From Conidiobolus incongruus B7586 (lineage: Eukaryota > Entomophthoromycota > Entomophthoromycetes > Entomophthorales > Conidiobolaceae): a stretch of DNA of 11,532 nt. The notes beneath the pieces were generated by a model. It worked only from the letters and a program-made list of their open reading frames with translations. It had not been told where the DNA came from and made no database searches. The stretch spans positions 1 through 11,532 of the forward strand of contig JNEM01014570.1 in NCBI GenBank assembly GCA_000697335.1. The letters run 5' to 3'. The first letter of the stretch is position 1. Each line of letters opens with the position of its first letter. Both the position numbers and the translations under genes were made by a program. Positions 1-10,200 of this stretch are shown here, piece by piece.

Positions 1-322
1 TAATGATTTATTAATAATATTCTTTTTAAAATTAATTAGATAAATATTAAAATATTATCAATATATAATAACTATATTATTTTTGTATTTATTTAATTAT
101 AATTAAAGATTCAAAATATCTATGAATTAATATTTTTAATTAATTATATATTTAGTTTTAATAAATTCAAATTAAAATGATAAATAAGATAAAAAATATA
201 TTAGGTTTTTTAGCAAAATAAAAAAAATAATATTCAAAATAATTATTAAATTTATTTTAATAAATTGATTAAATATAATTTAAAATTATTTTTATAAAAA
301 TTAAATATTTGATTTTTTAATA

Positions 323-345
323 TTAGGTTAATTAAATTAACCTAA
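323..345. repeat. Perfect palindrome, 11-bp arms
   Basis: The arms TTAGGTTAATT (323-333) and AATTAACCTAA (335-345) are exact reverse complements around a single A. In AT-only sequence short palindromes are common, but this one includes GG/CC in both arms, which makes chance less likely. It could form a cruciform or be the relic of an inverted repeat. No function can be assigned. Confidence 0.6.
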
Positions 346-520
346 AATTTAATAATTTCAACTTTTATTATAATTATTTATTATTTATATATTCTGGTTA
401 ATAGGCAAAATCAATTATTACTTTGTAATTTAAATAATGGGAATTTTTTGTAATTGTAAAAAAATAAACATTTTAATATATAAAAAGTAAAATTAAATAT
501 ATAATATAAAATTAATAATT

Positions 521-688
521 TTCTTTATTTTTAATAATTTTTTGCTATATTTTTAATAAAGATCTAATATCTAAAATATAATTATTTTTATTAAAGACTA
601 AAGTTTGATATTTCACAAACTAATTAAATTTTCCTATAGAAATTTTTTTTCCTATAAGCTAGTTTTTTAATTGCCTAAAACAATTATA
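521..688 (+). repeat. Diverged dispersed repeat, copy 1
   Basis: This segment aligns by eye, in the same orientation, with 10724-10884. Best-matching parts are the TTTGCTATA-TTTTAA block near 541-556 and the TTTTTTAATT-CC-A-ACAATT block near 664-688. Differences are mostly C/T exchanges, with small gaps. Both copies lack an open frame. It may be a piece of an old transposon or MITE; low sequence complexity makes the alignment less certain than its length suggests. Confidence 0.45.
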
Positions 689-1605
689 GTCATATAGGTT
701 ATAATCTAAAGAATATACTAAATATAGTAGTTTTTCAATTTTTTTTAATTAGAAAGTTTTTTATAACTTTAGATTTATGTATTTTGGAATTATCATATAA
801 AATAATAAGTCTTCTAAAATTATATTAAGAATACTAATTAGAAATAATTTTATTTAAAATAATAATATAGAGTTTACTATTAATTAATTTTATTTTAAGA
901 TATAAATAAAAATAGCATATGTTATTATAATTTATTATAATAATTAATATTCACCTATTAGTAAAAAATTTATTTAAAGAAATTTATAAAAAAAGTTGAT
1001 TTAATTTAATCTAACACCTTGATTTATTTTTTAGCAAAAAATTATACAAAAGAGTTTAAGATTTATTAATTATAATAATTCATTGTAAAAGCTTTGGTTC
1101 CTAGCTATATCTTAATAAGTTTTGTTTTATAATAGTTATTTTAATTTTTTTTAAACTTTAATTAAATTATAAGATACTCATTTAATATTTTTATTAATTA
1201 ATTTTAATTTCAACTTTAATATATAAAATATTTATATTACTAATATTAAAATATCTTGATAAATCTTTAATTAAAATAAAGAGGTGTTTTTAATATTATT
1301 TTTCACTTTATTAATAATTAGAAGAATAATAATTAAAATTAATTTTTTAGATTTTAACAGGTTTTAGATAATTTCTCTCTTAATTTTAAAATAATTTACC
1401 TGATGATAAATTATTAATTTAGATAGTACTTTATTATTAAAAGTAGTTTATAAATTTTAAATAATTTTAGAGGGTTTGTGGTTAAGTTTTATTAATATTA
1501 TAATAAAAAACTTTTGATGGTTATTATTTAGTTTAAGTATAATTAAATTAAATAACCAAATTAAAAAAATAAATTTTTTAATTAAAAAAATTATTATATA
1601 TATAT

Positions 1606-1826
1606 TAACCTGTAAAAGTGAGTTATAAAATCAAAAATATATATATTTTAATTAATAACTAAAACAATTGTATATATTAGATTATTTAAAATTATAATAT
1701 ATAATTAAGGTATATTATTTAATAATAAATAAATATATTGAGATATATTTAGTAAACTATTAGCAAAAATATTATCCTTTAATATTTAACTAAGGTAAAT
1801 TATAAATTTGTGGGTTTTTGAGATAA
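1606..1826 (+). repeat. Left long terminal inverted repeat of the Tc1 element
   Basis: This includes the TA target site at 1606-1607. The outer motif (1608-1636, starting ACCTGTAAAAGTGAG) matches the reverse complement of 3141-3169 with one mismatch. About 182 bp further in, a second motif at 1790-1826 matches the reverse complement of 2952-2989. It repeats the outer theme (AAGTGAGTTATAA, here mutated to AGGTAAATTATAA). The intervening sequence is only loosely conserved. Two transposase-binding motifs per end at this spacing is the IR/DR arrangement known from Sleeping Beauty-like Tc1 elements; binding itself is inferred. Confidence 0.85.
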
Positions 1827-3169
1827 GGGGATATATTTAACAATATATAACTATATCTTTTTTCTCTCTTTGCTATTATTTTATATAATATTTTATAGAT
1901 ATACTAAATTTTTTTATTAGTATTATTATACCTAAATCCCTCTTTAAAAAAATCTACTTGTATATTAATTAACTTTATAAAGAAGGTAAATCAACTTATA
2001 ATATTGTTAGAATTACTAGTGTTAGTTAATTTACTATAGTTAAAGTTGTTAAGAATAACAATAAAAACACATTTAAACTTAAACTTAAGTGTGTTAAAAT
2101 TATAGATAAATATAATAAGAAGTATATTTATAAGTTAGTTAATATAAGCAAATATAATACTATTGTAGAAATACACCAGGAATTATAAAACTATATAAGA
2201 ATATTAGTTAACACTGATACTATTATATATATTTTATATTAGCATAGATACTGCTTATATTTTAAGAAAAAACACCCCCAACTAAAAAAATCCTATTACA
2301 AAGTTAATTAAGAGTTTAAATGTTATTACCAATGTTAAATTAAAACTAATTAGAGTAAGGTTATTTAGTTTAATGAAACAAAAATATACTTTAGTAGATT
2401 TAATAAAAAAGCTAGATACTTTAAAAAAGATACAGAATTACTTTGTGACTATTATGTTAATTTTACCCAAAAGTATAATGGTGGGTTAATTATTATTTGG
2501 GGATGTATATTGTTTTTAAGTGTAAGGTATCTTTATAAAGTTAATAAGGGAATTAATGTTGAGATATACTAAAGTATTCTAAACAATAAATTGAAAAAAA
2601 CCATTGAATAATATAGGTTAAACAAATCTGATGTTATTTTCTAGTAAGATAATACTTTTTAATATATTACAGCTTCTACTACCAAATAACTTAAAAATAA
2701 CAAGATAATAGTTATAAAGTAGCTTCTTTAATTTTTTAATTTTAATCTAATTAAACACTTTTAGGATTAGCTAAAAAAAGTTATTAAAGCTTTCCCCTTA
2801 ATAAAAAATTTAAATCAATTCTAAAAATATGTTCAAGAAATATAGAATAAGATTAACCCTTCCTAGTGTAAGTAATTAGTTGATTCTATACCATACAAAC
2901 TTAAAGAAGTTAGAGAAGTTAAAGATAGATATATTAGGTTTTAATTTTTTTTTATCACCAAAAACCTACAAATTTATAACTCACTTTAGGTAAAATTTAA
3001 AGGTTTTTATTTTAGCTAATTAATAGCTAAATATCATCATTTAATAATATATATAACTAATAAATATAATAGATTTTAATTATTTAATTTAGGTTTATTT
3101 TATTAAATATTAATTAAGTTATTAGTAAAAATATAAGTGTTTTTGATTTTATAACTCACTTTTGCAGGT
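1608..3169 (+). mobile_element. Tc1-type DNA transposon, whole in outline but inactivated
   Basis: The element is 1562 bp, bounded by TA on both sides (1606-1607 and 3170-3171), the target duplication used by the IS630/Tc1/mariner superfamily. Its outermost 29 bp differ at one base between the two ends, and long inverted repeats of about 218 bp run inward from each end. Between them lies one transposase reading frame of typical Tc1 length and orientation, with DD34E spacing of the catalytic positions. The family moves by cut-and-paste into TA dinucleotides. This copy cannot make its own transposase because the frame is interrupted by about 22 stops; the ends are well preserved. Base changes are almost all consistent with CpA-to-TpA on either strand. 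It sits about 4.1 kb upstream of the dehydrogenase start. Confidence 0.9.
1928..2944 (+). pseudogene. Tc1-family transposase pseudogene (DD34E)
   Basis: One continuous frame of 339 codons including the final TAA, the usual length of a Tc1 transposase. The N-terminal part has the helix-turn-helix pattern KEGKSTYNIVRITSVS (from about residue 19). The catalytic domain shows the first-aspartate block as F-N-E-T-K (codon 2372-2374 is AAT where GAT is expected). Next come GG-III-WGCI (about 2489-2518) and Q-Q-D-N, with both glutamines now stops and the second aspartate intact at 2648-2650. Last is N-L-I-K-H-F, with the third acidic residue now lysine at 2753-2755. Spacing between second and third catalytic positions is 34 residues, the Tc1 value. 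The end reads LVDSIP...KEV...RYIRF, as in family C-termini. About 22 internal stops occur, all TAA or TAG and none TGA, with no frameshift. The start is ATA at 1928, probably a mutated ATG. It is dead. Confidence 0.9.
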
Positions 3170-3171
3170 TA
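2952..3171 (-). repeat. Right long terminal inverted repeat of the Tc1 element
   Basis: This is the inverted partner of 1606-1826. The outer motif is 3141-3169, ending TTTTGCAGGT before the TA target site at 3170-3171. The inner motif is 2952-2989, about 180 bp inside the end, and carries TTATAACTCACTTTAGGT, a near copy of the outer TTATAACTCACTTTTGCAGGT core. The right end keeps CpA in its outer motif where the left end has TpA, so this copy is closer to the ancestral sequence. The transposase frame stops 7 bp before the inner motif. Confidence 0.85.
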
Positions 3172-4310
3172 GTGTATATATATAATTCAAAACTATTTAT
3201 CTTTATATTTGTTTTATATATATTTTTTTATTTAAAATTAATAATATATTTGAAAAATTGGAAATTAAAAAATTCATATTTTTTCAATTCTATGGTAATA
3301 ATTAATATAATATTTTATTATGATATATACTTATAATTAAATTAATAATTAAATAAAAATTCAAAAGTTTTAAAATATATGAATTATATTGAAATTTTAA
3401 AAAAGTGATATAATTAATAAATATTATATTATTATTTAAATCACCAATTAATATTAATTTTTAATATAAATTAAAATTGAGTTTGTTTAAACAAATATAA
3501 TAATAATTTAATTTAAATTAAAGAATCAATTTTTCAATAATTGAACTTTAAATATAAATTAATATTATTATAAAATATATTAGCAAAATTTGATAATAAT
3601 TTTCTTATTTTTAGTTTAATATAGTTCAATTCAAAAAAATTATTTTTAATTTTTTTATCAAAGATAATATATATTAATATTATTAAAACAAATTTCTATA
3701 ATATAAGGTAATATTTAGATTCTTAAATAATTTATATAAGATAAGTTTATTATAATAAACAAATATATTTAAATTCAATTATTTTCATAATTTTTTATAA
3801 TTATTATATTTTATTATATAAAAATTAAAATAGTTAAAGTTTATTTTGAAAATTAAATCATATTATAAATAACTAAATAATAATCTTTCTGGTTAATAGC
3901 TTTAAAAATATTAATTAAAATAATATTATTTATAAATAAATAAATATTTATCTGGTTTAATAATATGATATTATAATTTAAAGAAATAATACAAATATTT
4001 TAACTATATATTAAAGTAGTAATCAATCTAAAAGATAAATGATGATATAATTAATGTATTAATAGTATAATAGACAAAAATAATTTTTTATTATATTGAT
4101 TGAAAATAATATTAATTTTTTAATCTTTTTTAAAATATAAATAATTTATATCAACTATAAATAAAACAATTACTTTTAAATTTAAACTTTTAATTATTTA
4201 ATTTATATCTTAATCTAAAAATTTTTATAAAATAAATTATTATTTAACAAAATTTATTATATAAAAATTAATATATATTCATAATTTGAATTAAAAAAAT
4301 AATACTTACC
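3172..4310. other. Gene-free, CpG-free AT-rich block
   Basis: No coding region is supportable; G+C falls to about 5% in places (for example near 3781-3840). It contains a 14-bp perfect palindrome, TTTGTTTAAACAAA, at 3482-3495 and a TAGCAAAA word at 3581. The TCTGGTTAATAG string near 3888 is also present near 392. These look like scraps of decayed repeats. Nothing else is visible. Confidence 0.75.
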
Positions 4311-6540
4311 ACTATTTAAATAGCTGAAATAGCAAAACTTTATGAATTATTAGAACCTATATTTTGGAAGATTATAAATACAAGGTTAATTTGAATATTA
4401 TAATATTTAGTATTTTTCTTATATTATTAATAATACTAATCTATTTATTGTTTATGAGTTCCAATTCAATTTTTAACAATAATTGATTTGGACCCTATTC
4501 ATATGAAATGATAAATTAATTTGATCAAATATTGGGATTTTGCTTTTAATTTTTATCATAATAAAAGTTTTTTGAAAGTTAAAATCTTATTTGGAGAGAT
4601 ACTCTAAAGATAGTTACCGAATCTCTTTTGAAAGTTATATATTATTAAGGTACTAACATTCAATCAGTATTTCAATTATACACATCAATTAGAAATTATG
4701 CTAGATTTGAATTATTTAGTTTGATTATTCAAAAAAATTTTAAAATCGCAAGTCTTGATAAACATGACTTCTATATATTTAAATATACCAAAACTATACA
4801 TTATGAAAAAAACTAAAAATGAGAATTATAATGATATATAGTTAATCTTAATTGCTTTTTTGAATTGACATTTGAAAGTATGATTTGTCACATTAACTGA
4901 AATAGAATTTAGAAATCTATTAAATTATATTAAGCATTATTTTGAAAATTTTATTCAACAAATAATGATACATGTTGAGTTTCAAATAACTTTGTAGTAT
5001 TATATTTTAGAATTTTCACGATTTATTATGGTTAATTAAAAAATCATTTTAATAGCAACTTTCATATTTTTAGGGCTGACATCAATTAGAATAATTAATA
5101 TGTTAACCATATTTTAAAATATCATTTTAATCATACTTTTTATAGGCCAAATTTATAAAAAAATAAGGGTTTTTTAATATTATCAAATGAGGTAATTACA
5201 ATTAAATTCTAAAAATACGTTTTATTTTCAAACAATAATGATTGATACATAATAATTAAATTATAACGTGATATAATTATATAAAAAATTAAAATTCTAG
5301 AAAGGAAAAATAATTAATACAAATAAAGCATAATTCAATAGGTATGTTATTTCGGATTATGTAACTTACATAACTGGATTTTGGATCATAGCTAAAATTC
5401 AGGTTAAATTCAAAAAATTTATCAACTTTAAATTAATTTAAGAAAAGCAGAAATAAATGATTAATTTTGTATAAGCACTTTAAAGATAATGAAGTTATAA
5501 TTAAAAATGAAATAAGCTAATTCTAAAACAATTAAATCCATATTGATGAGAATATTATTATTTTACTATATACATTTTGACAGATGACCCATTAAATATG
5601 AATATAAGTATTGATTATTTAAGTCAAGATAATGATTAGTATACTCAATGTAGAGAATTTTGAATAAAATCGTATATACTATCTATTTTTACTAATGAAA
5701 AATATTAATCAACCTTGGTAAAGTCGTATTCAAATTCCACATAATGGCTCAAATGCCGCTGTGTTACCAATTGAGGGAATTAATCCATATAATAATATGG
5801 ATATATTATGAATCTATCCTTGAAATAAAATAAAAAGTATTATAATGAAATATTGAAATGTTTAAGTATTATATTTATTTTAAACTTTGATAAATATAAA
5901 AATTTTAATCATATAATTAATAATTAAAAAACAATTTATTTATAATCAATCCAAAATAATTCGCTTATATCCAAAATCAACTACACCTTGAATATTAGGT
6001 GATTCATTCAAAATGTAGTCCAAGGTAAAGCGAAATTTACTCCAGTTTTCATAAAGTATGGTAGATGTAAAAATTGTAATTGTCCATATTGGTAAATTGA
6101 ATGGTAGTTAATAGTTAACTCTTCCTATATAATTATTTATAAAATGCTTCAAAACAAAGTTATTTCTAATTATATTAATTCAAAGATATTTTTTAATATA
6201 TTATTGTTAAGCCTGTTAAATGTGAATGATACCATAAGTCATTAAAATTAAACTCTACATAATAATGGCTTAGCAACCTCCATTTAATTTACAATTCCTA
6301 ATAAATTAAATAATATTCAAAAAAAACTTTAATATTGCATATAAAGTATTGAATTTTACTTATTATAGATAATAATTAGATCATAGCAAAAATTAATACT
6401 AGGTGAATGATTATTTAATTTAATTATCCAGATTTCAATAAATTTGGTTTAAAGCATTAAATGTATATCCTATATATAAAATTGCTTCAATTAAATTACA
6501 AACATAGTAGGATAAATTGTAAAATTACGAGTTGATGATT
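4311..6540. other. Gene-free intermediate-composition region
   Basis: Base composition shifts here to around 20-25% G+C in sampled lines. CpA and TpG words become frequent, and CpG appears for the first time at 4618. No frame stays open long enough to call a gene and I recognise no protein motif, tRNA or repeat end. A short hairpin-capable palindrome (8-bp arms 5783-5790 and 5795-5802, 4-base loop) lies near the middle. It may be ordinary intergenic DNA, or a gene or repeat decayed past recognition. Confidence 0.7.
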
Positions 6541-7053
6541 TGATTATTAGTCGTGCGAAATATTCGTCATTTATTAAATTGTTGTCTAAAATCATTGTTT
6601 TTATGATGAAGTATAAAGAGAATAATCTAGAAAGGATGCATTTAATAAATATTAGGTATTCAGAATAAATACATCTTTGAATGACCTTGAACAGTCACTA
6701 TTCATGTTACAATTTGGTAAAACGCATGATGTTTGTTTTACAGCAAAATGAAAATGGGGCGACTACTCAACAGTTGAATGAGGGGAGCACAGCAAAAAGT
6801 GAATTTTACCAAATATGACAAATACAAGATTATTATTAGATGAAAGTTAAAGAAAAGTGATGGCCTAACTATTACTTTGTGTTAAAAATAGCTTGATACA
6901 ATTCGTTCTTTGAATTTCGAATTATTTGGATGCAGGATGTTCTAATTTTATGATGTTTAGCCGTCTCTATCCAATCATAGACGAATATGGGATGGATCAT
7001 ATCCAAAATTACCATTGTAATAGATTGTAATTGGATGGCTTGTGAATTTTTGA

Positions 7054-7058
7054 CCAAT
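7054..7058 (+). promoter_or_regulatory. CCAAT box
   Basis: CCAAT lies 24 bp upstream of the TATA element and faces the gene. CCAAT is the binding core of the Hap/NF-Y complex, common in fungal metabolic promoters. The position supports it, but the pentamer alone is weak evidence. Confidence 0.4.
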
Positions 7059-7081
7059 GTTGGTTGTACGGAGCAGAAAGG

Positions 7082-7090
7082 TATATAAAG
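7082..7090 (+). promoter_or_regulatory. Likely TATA box
   Basis: TATATAAAG fits the TATAWAW consensus and lies about 155 bp before the start codon. Its A/T-only core sits in locally mixed sequence rather than in the AT-rich block, so it is more meaningful than the many chance TATA strings upstream. Transcription would begin some tens of bases downstream, giving a leader of roughly 100 bases. Confidence 0.5.
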
Positions 7091-7243
7091 AAAGTTATAG
7101 TGCCAAATACGGTATAATTCAACAATACAACCGTCCCATTAAATCACATTATTTTACGTATCATTTTAGCTAATCCTATTGGATTTCCTGGACACATCCA
7201 TTTTATTCGATTAACCCCTTTATCTCATAATTCATTATTCAAG

Positions 7244-10200
7244 ATGACCACTGCCCAAGTAAGCTCACAAGATTATAATAATTTAGTATTCGATGGCAAG
7301 AATGCCCAGCAAGTCGAAGTTGCCGAACTTATCAAGGCCAAAGGTTTCATTCCTGAAGCTTTAGTTGAAAACGAAGTATCCTGGTTCTACGGGTAAGTAT
7401 TTTACATCTTTTTCCTTTCTTTCAATTCTTGTTCACCTTGAGCAAGTCTTTGCTACTTGTCGCAAACTGATTTGTTCAATCTAATGATCATCTGCTAATC
7501 CTCAGGATGTGATCAGCTAATTGAAATGCAATCATATATTGTATACTATCTTATTGTTCTCCATCATGATATTAAATAATTTTTTTTCTTATAGAAACTT
7601 GGGTATTGATGACACCTATTTCCGTGCTGAAAGCTCAGAAACCATTGCTTCCCATATCATGTCCTTGTACGCTGCCAAGGTCCAAGCATACACTAAGAAC
7701 TCCAACTACTTAGATATTGACTTATACAACACCAGCGAAACTGGTGCTGTCTACATGCATACCAGTCGTCCAGGTGTTTCTCAATTAGCTGGACCCCAAT
7801 ATGAACGCCAAATCGATGCCAACTACCTCAATGTTTCCACTCCTGAAAAGGCTTTCCGCGTTGAGTCTTTCCGCTCTACCGGTACCGTTTCCTCTTCTGA
7901 CAATACTCAGTTGAGATGTTACTTCGTCAGTCAATGTGAATTCGTCAATCCCACTCCTTCTCAAGAACAACTCAGAGATATTAGACAAGTTGCTGACAAG
8001 TCCTTCTTGGAACGAGCCACTGAAAACACCATCAATGTCTACCAGAAATTGATCAATGAAGTTCTCAGTCGTCATGGACCCGTCATTAAACTCTTGGAAT
8101 TCCCTGGTACTCGCGAACGTCGTATTATTATTGGTTACCGTCAAGGAACTACCCAAAACTTCTTCTCTGCCTTATCTGATTTGTACCACTACTATGACCT
8201 GTTCTCCACTCGTAAGTATGTTGAACAATTCTCTAACGGTATCACTATCGTCAGCTTGTACTTGAATCAATTGAGTGACAGCAAGTCTACTCCCATTGAA
8301 CATACTATTCACCAAGTTATCAGAGAAGCTAGTTTGATCTACTGTATACCCACTACTCCTCTTCAATCCTTCTTCCAAACTGGTCAACTCTCTCTCCAAG
8401 AATCTATCTACGGTCACATTGGTTGGATTTTCGCTCAACACTTCCTTAACCGTTTGGGTAGCGAATTCTCTTCTTTGTCCTCTCTCTTAGACTCTTCCAA
8501 CCCTACCCATGTTGAGGTCTTAAGCAAGTTAAAGAAGCGCTTGCGTCAAGAAACTTTCACTAGAGAATACATTCTCGACATCATCAAAGCTTACCCTCAA
8601 TTGATCAAGTTGCTTTACATCAACTTTGCTATGACCCACTATATTGTTCCCGAAGAAAGCACTCTTGAGCCTACTTTGTCCTATCAACGTATCCAAACTG
8701 GTACCATCCTCAGTGATGACGAGCTCTTAGACAAGATCAAATCTGAAACCTCCAATCAACACGAATTTATGGTCTTGGAATCCTTCCTTACTTTCAACAA
8801 GCACGTCCTCAAGACCAACTTCTACCAACCCACCAAGGTTGCCTTGTCTTTCCGTCTCGACCCTTCTTTCGTCCCCACCTTGGAATACCCCACTGCTCTC
8901 TTCGGTATGTTCTTGGTTGTTGGTGCTGAATTCCGTGGTTTCCACTTGCGTTTCCGTGATATTTCCCGTGGTGGTATTCGTGTCATCCGCAGTCGTAACA
9001 GAGAAGCTTACTCCATTAACTTGCGCTCTCTCTTCGATGAAAACTACGCCTTGGCCGCTACTCAACAACGCAAGAATAAGGACATTCCCGAAGGTGGTTC
9101 CAAGGGTACCATCTTGTTGAACATTGATCAACAAGATAAGGCTCGTGTTGCCTTCGAAAAGTACGTCGACAGTATCTTAGACTTATTGATTGTTGGCGAA
9201 ACTCCTGGAATCAAGGAAAAGATTGTTGATCTCCACGGCAAGCCCGAAATCTTATTCTTTGGTCCTGATGAAGGCACTGCTGACTTCATGGACTGGGCTT
9301 CTAGCCACGCTAGATCCAGAAATGCCTCCTTCTGGAAGGCTTTCACCACTGGTAAGAGCCAATCTCTTGGTGGTATCCCCCACGATTTGTACGGGATGAC
9401 TACTCGTTCCGTCCACCAATATGTCTTAGGTATCTACAAGAAACTTGGTCTCAAGGAAGAAGACTGCACCAAGTTACAAACCGGTGGTCCTGATGGTGAC
9501 TTGGGTTCCAATGAAATTAAGATCTCCAAGGACAAGACTGTCGGTATCGTCGATGGTAGTGGTGTCTTATTCGATCCCCAAGGTATTGATCGTACTGAAC
9601 TTCTCCGCTTGGCTACTGCCCGTAAGATGATCATTGAATTCGATACCTCCAAGCTCAGCCCTCAGGGTTTCCGTGTCCTTGTTGATGAAACCAATGTTAC
9701 CCTCCCCAATGGCCAAGTTGTTAAGGATGGTTTAGCTTTCCGTAACACCTTCCACTTGAACCCTATTGCTGCCCCTGCTCAAGTCTTTGTTCCCTGTGGT
9801 GGTCGTCCCGAATCCGTTGATATCAACAATGTTGATCAACTTTTGGATGAAGATAACAACCCCAGATTCAAGTACATTGTTGAAGGTGCCAACTTATTCT
9901 TCACTCAAGACGCTCGTCTTCGCTTAGAAAAGTCTGGTGCTATCATCTTCAAGGATGCTTCTGCTAACAAGGGTGGTGTCACCTCTTCCTCCCTTGAAGT
10001 CTTGGCTGCCTTGGCTTTCAATGACGAGGAATTCGCTGAACATATGCAAGTTAAGGATGGAAAGGTTCCCGATTTCTACAACGAATACATCAAGCAAGTC
10101 CACCAAATCATCGAAAACAACGCTGCTCTCGAATTCGAATGCTTGTGGAAGGAAGCTGAACGCACTGGTTTGCCCAAGTCCATCTTATCCGATGACTTAT

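Larger units (their letters stand above)
1..1605. other. Gene-free, CpG-free AT-rich block
   Basis: This stretch holds no coding region I can support: all frames are closed at short intervals. Sampled lines run from about 7% to 18% G+C, and I find no CpG dinucleotide. It contains a perfect short palindrome at 323-345, part of a dispersed repeat at 521-688, a weak inverted pair at 1013-1030 and 1275-1290, and several copies of the word TAGCAAAA. It most likely consists of old repeats mutated beyond recognition (inference). Confidence 0.8.
6541..7243 (+). promoter_or_regulatory. Promoter region and 5' leader of the glutamate dehydrogenase gene
   Basis: This segment is visibly richer in G and C than the DNA upstream. 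It carries CCAAT at 6971-6975 and 7054-7058, the inverse ATTGG at 7030-7034, and a TATA element at 7082-7090. No ATG occurs between the TATA element and the gene's start at 7244, so the leader is free of upstream ATGs. One match to the fungal GATA-factor site (AGATAA, read on the minus strand at 7220-7225) lies in the leader. GATA factors control NAD-dependent glutamate dehydrogenase in some fungi, but a single match is weak evidence. An 11-bp inverted repeat, ATTTGGTAAAA (6712-6722 and 6804-6814), also lies here. Confidence 0.6.

Noticed and set aside
1490-1640. TA-rich microsatellite-like strings (for example around 1593-1605) as an origin or centromere signal
   Set aside because: Such strings recur throughout the AT-rich blocks, and no consensus or ordered array sets this one apart.
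1928-2944. A non-standard genetic code in which TAA and TAG encode glutamine, which would open most of the transposase frame
   Set aside because: The dehydrogenase has over a thousand codons with abundant CAA and CAG and no in-frame TAA or TAG until its natural C-terminus, where TAG ends it. Other transposon changes (catalytic D to N, E to K, TGG to TAG) also cannot be explained by recoding, but all fit C-to-T mutation.
4311-6540. A decayed protein gene in the milder intergenic region, suggested by open runs of about 30 codons such as near 5345-5440
   Set aside because: The runs do not connect in one frame, have no recognised motif, and are no longer than chance allows.
6890-6960. A tRNA-like TTCGAA-type T-loop string near 6915
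   Set aside because: No acceptor stem, anticodon arm or D-arm can be drawn around it.
6872-7057. A 61-codon open stretch on the minus strand upstream of the dehydrogenase
   Set aside because: It begins with TTG and not ATG, overlaps the CCAAT box, shows no recognisable motif, and is a length expected by chance here.
7259-7264. GTAAGC inside exon 1 as an alternative splice donor
   Set aside because: It matches a donor, but exon 1 reads through as a good N-terminus. Splicing from here to 7595 would remove most of the conserved N-terminal block including WFYG.
7521-7594. Extension of the exon 2 reading frame upstream, with a hydrophobic start resembling a signal peptide
   Set aside because: The frame opens at TTG with no ATG, lies within the intron, and would skip the conserved exon 1 residues. 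The hydrophobic look comes from the T-rich splice tract.
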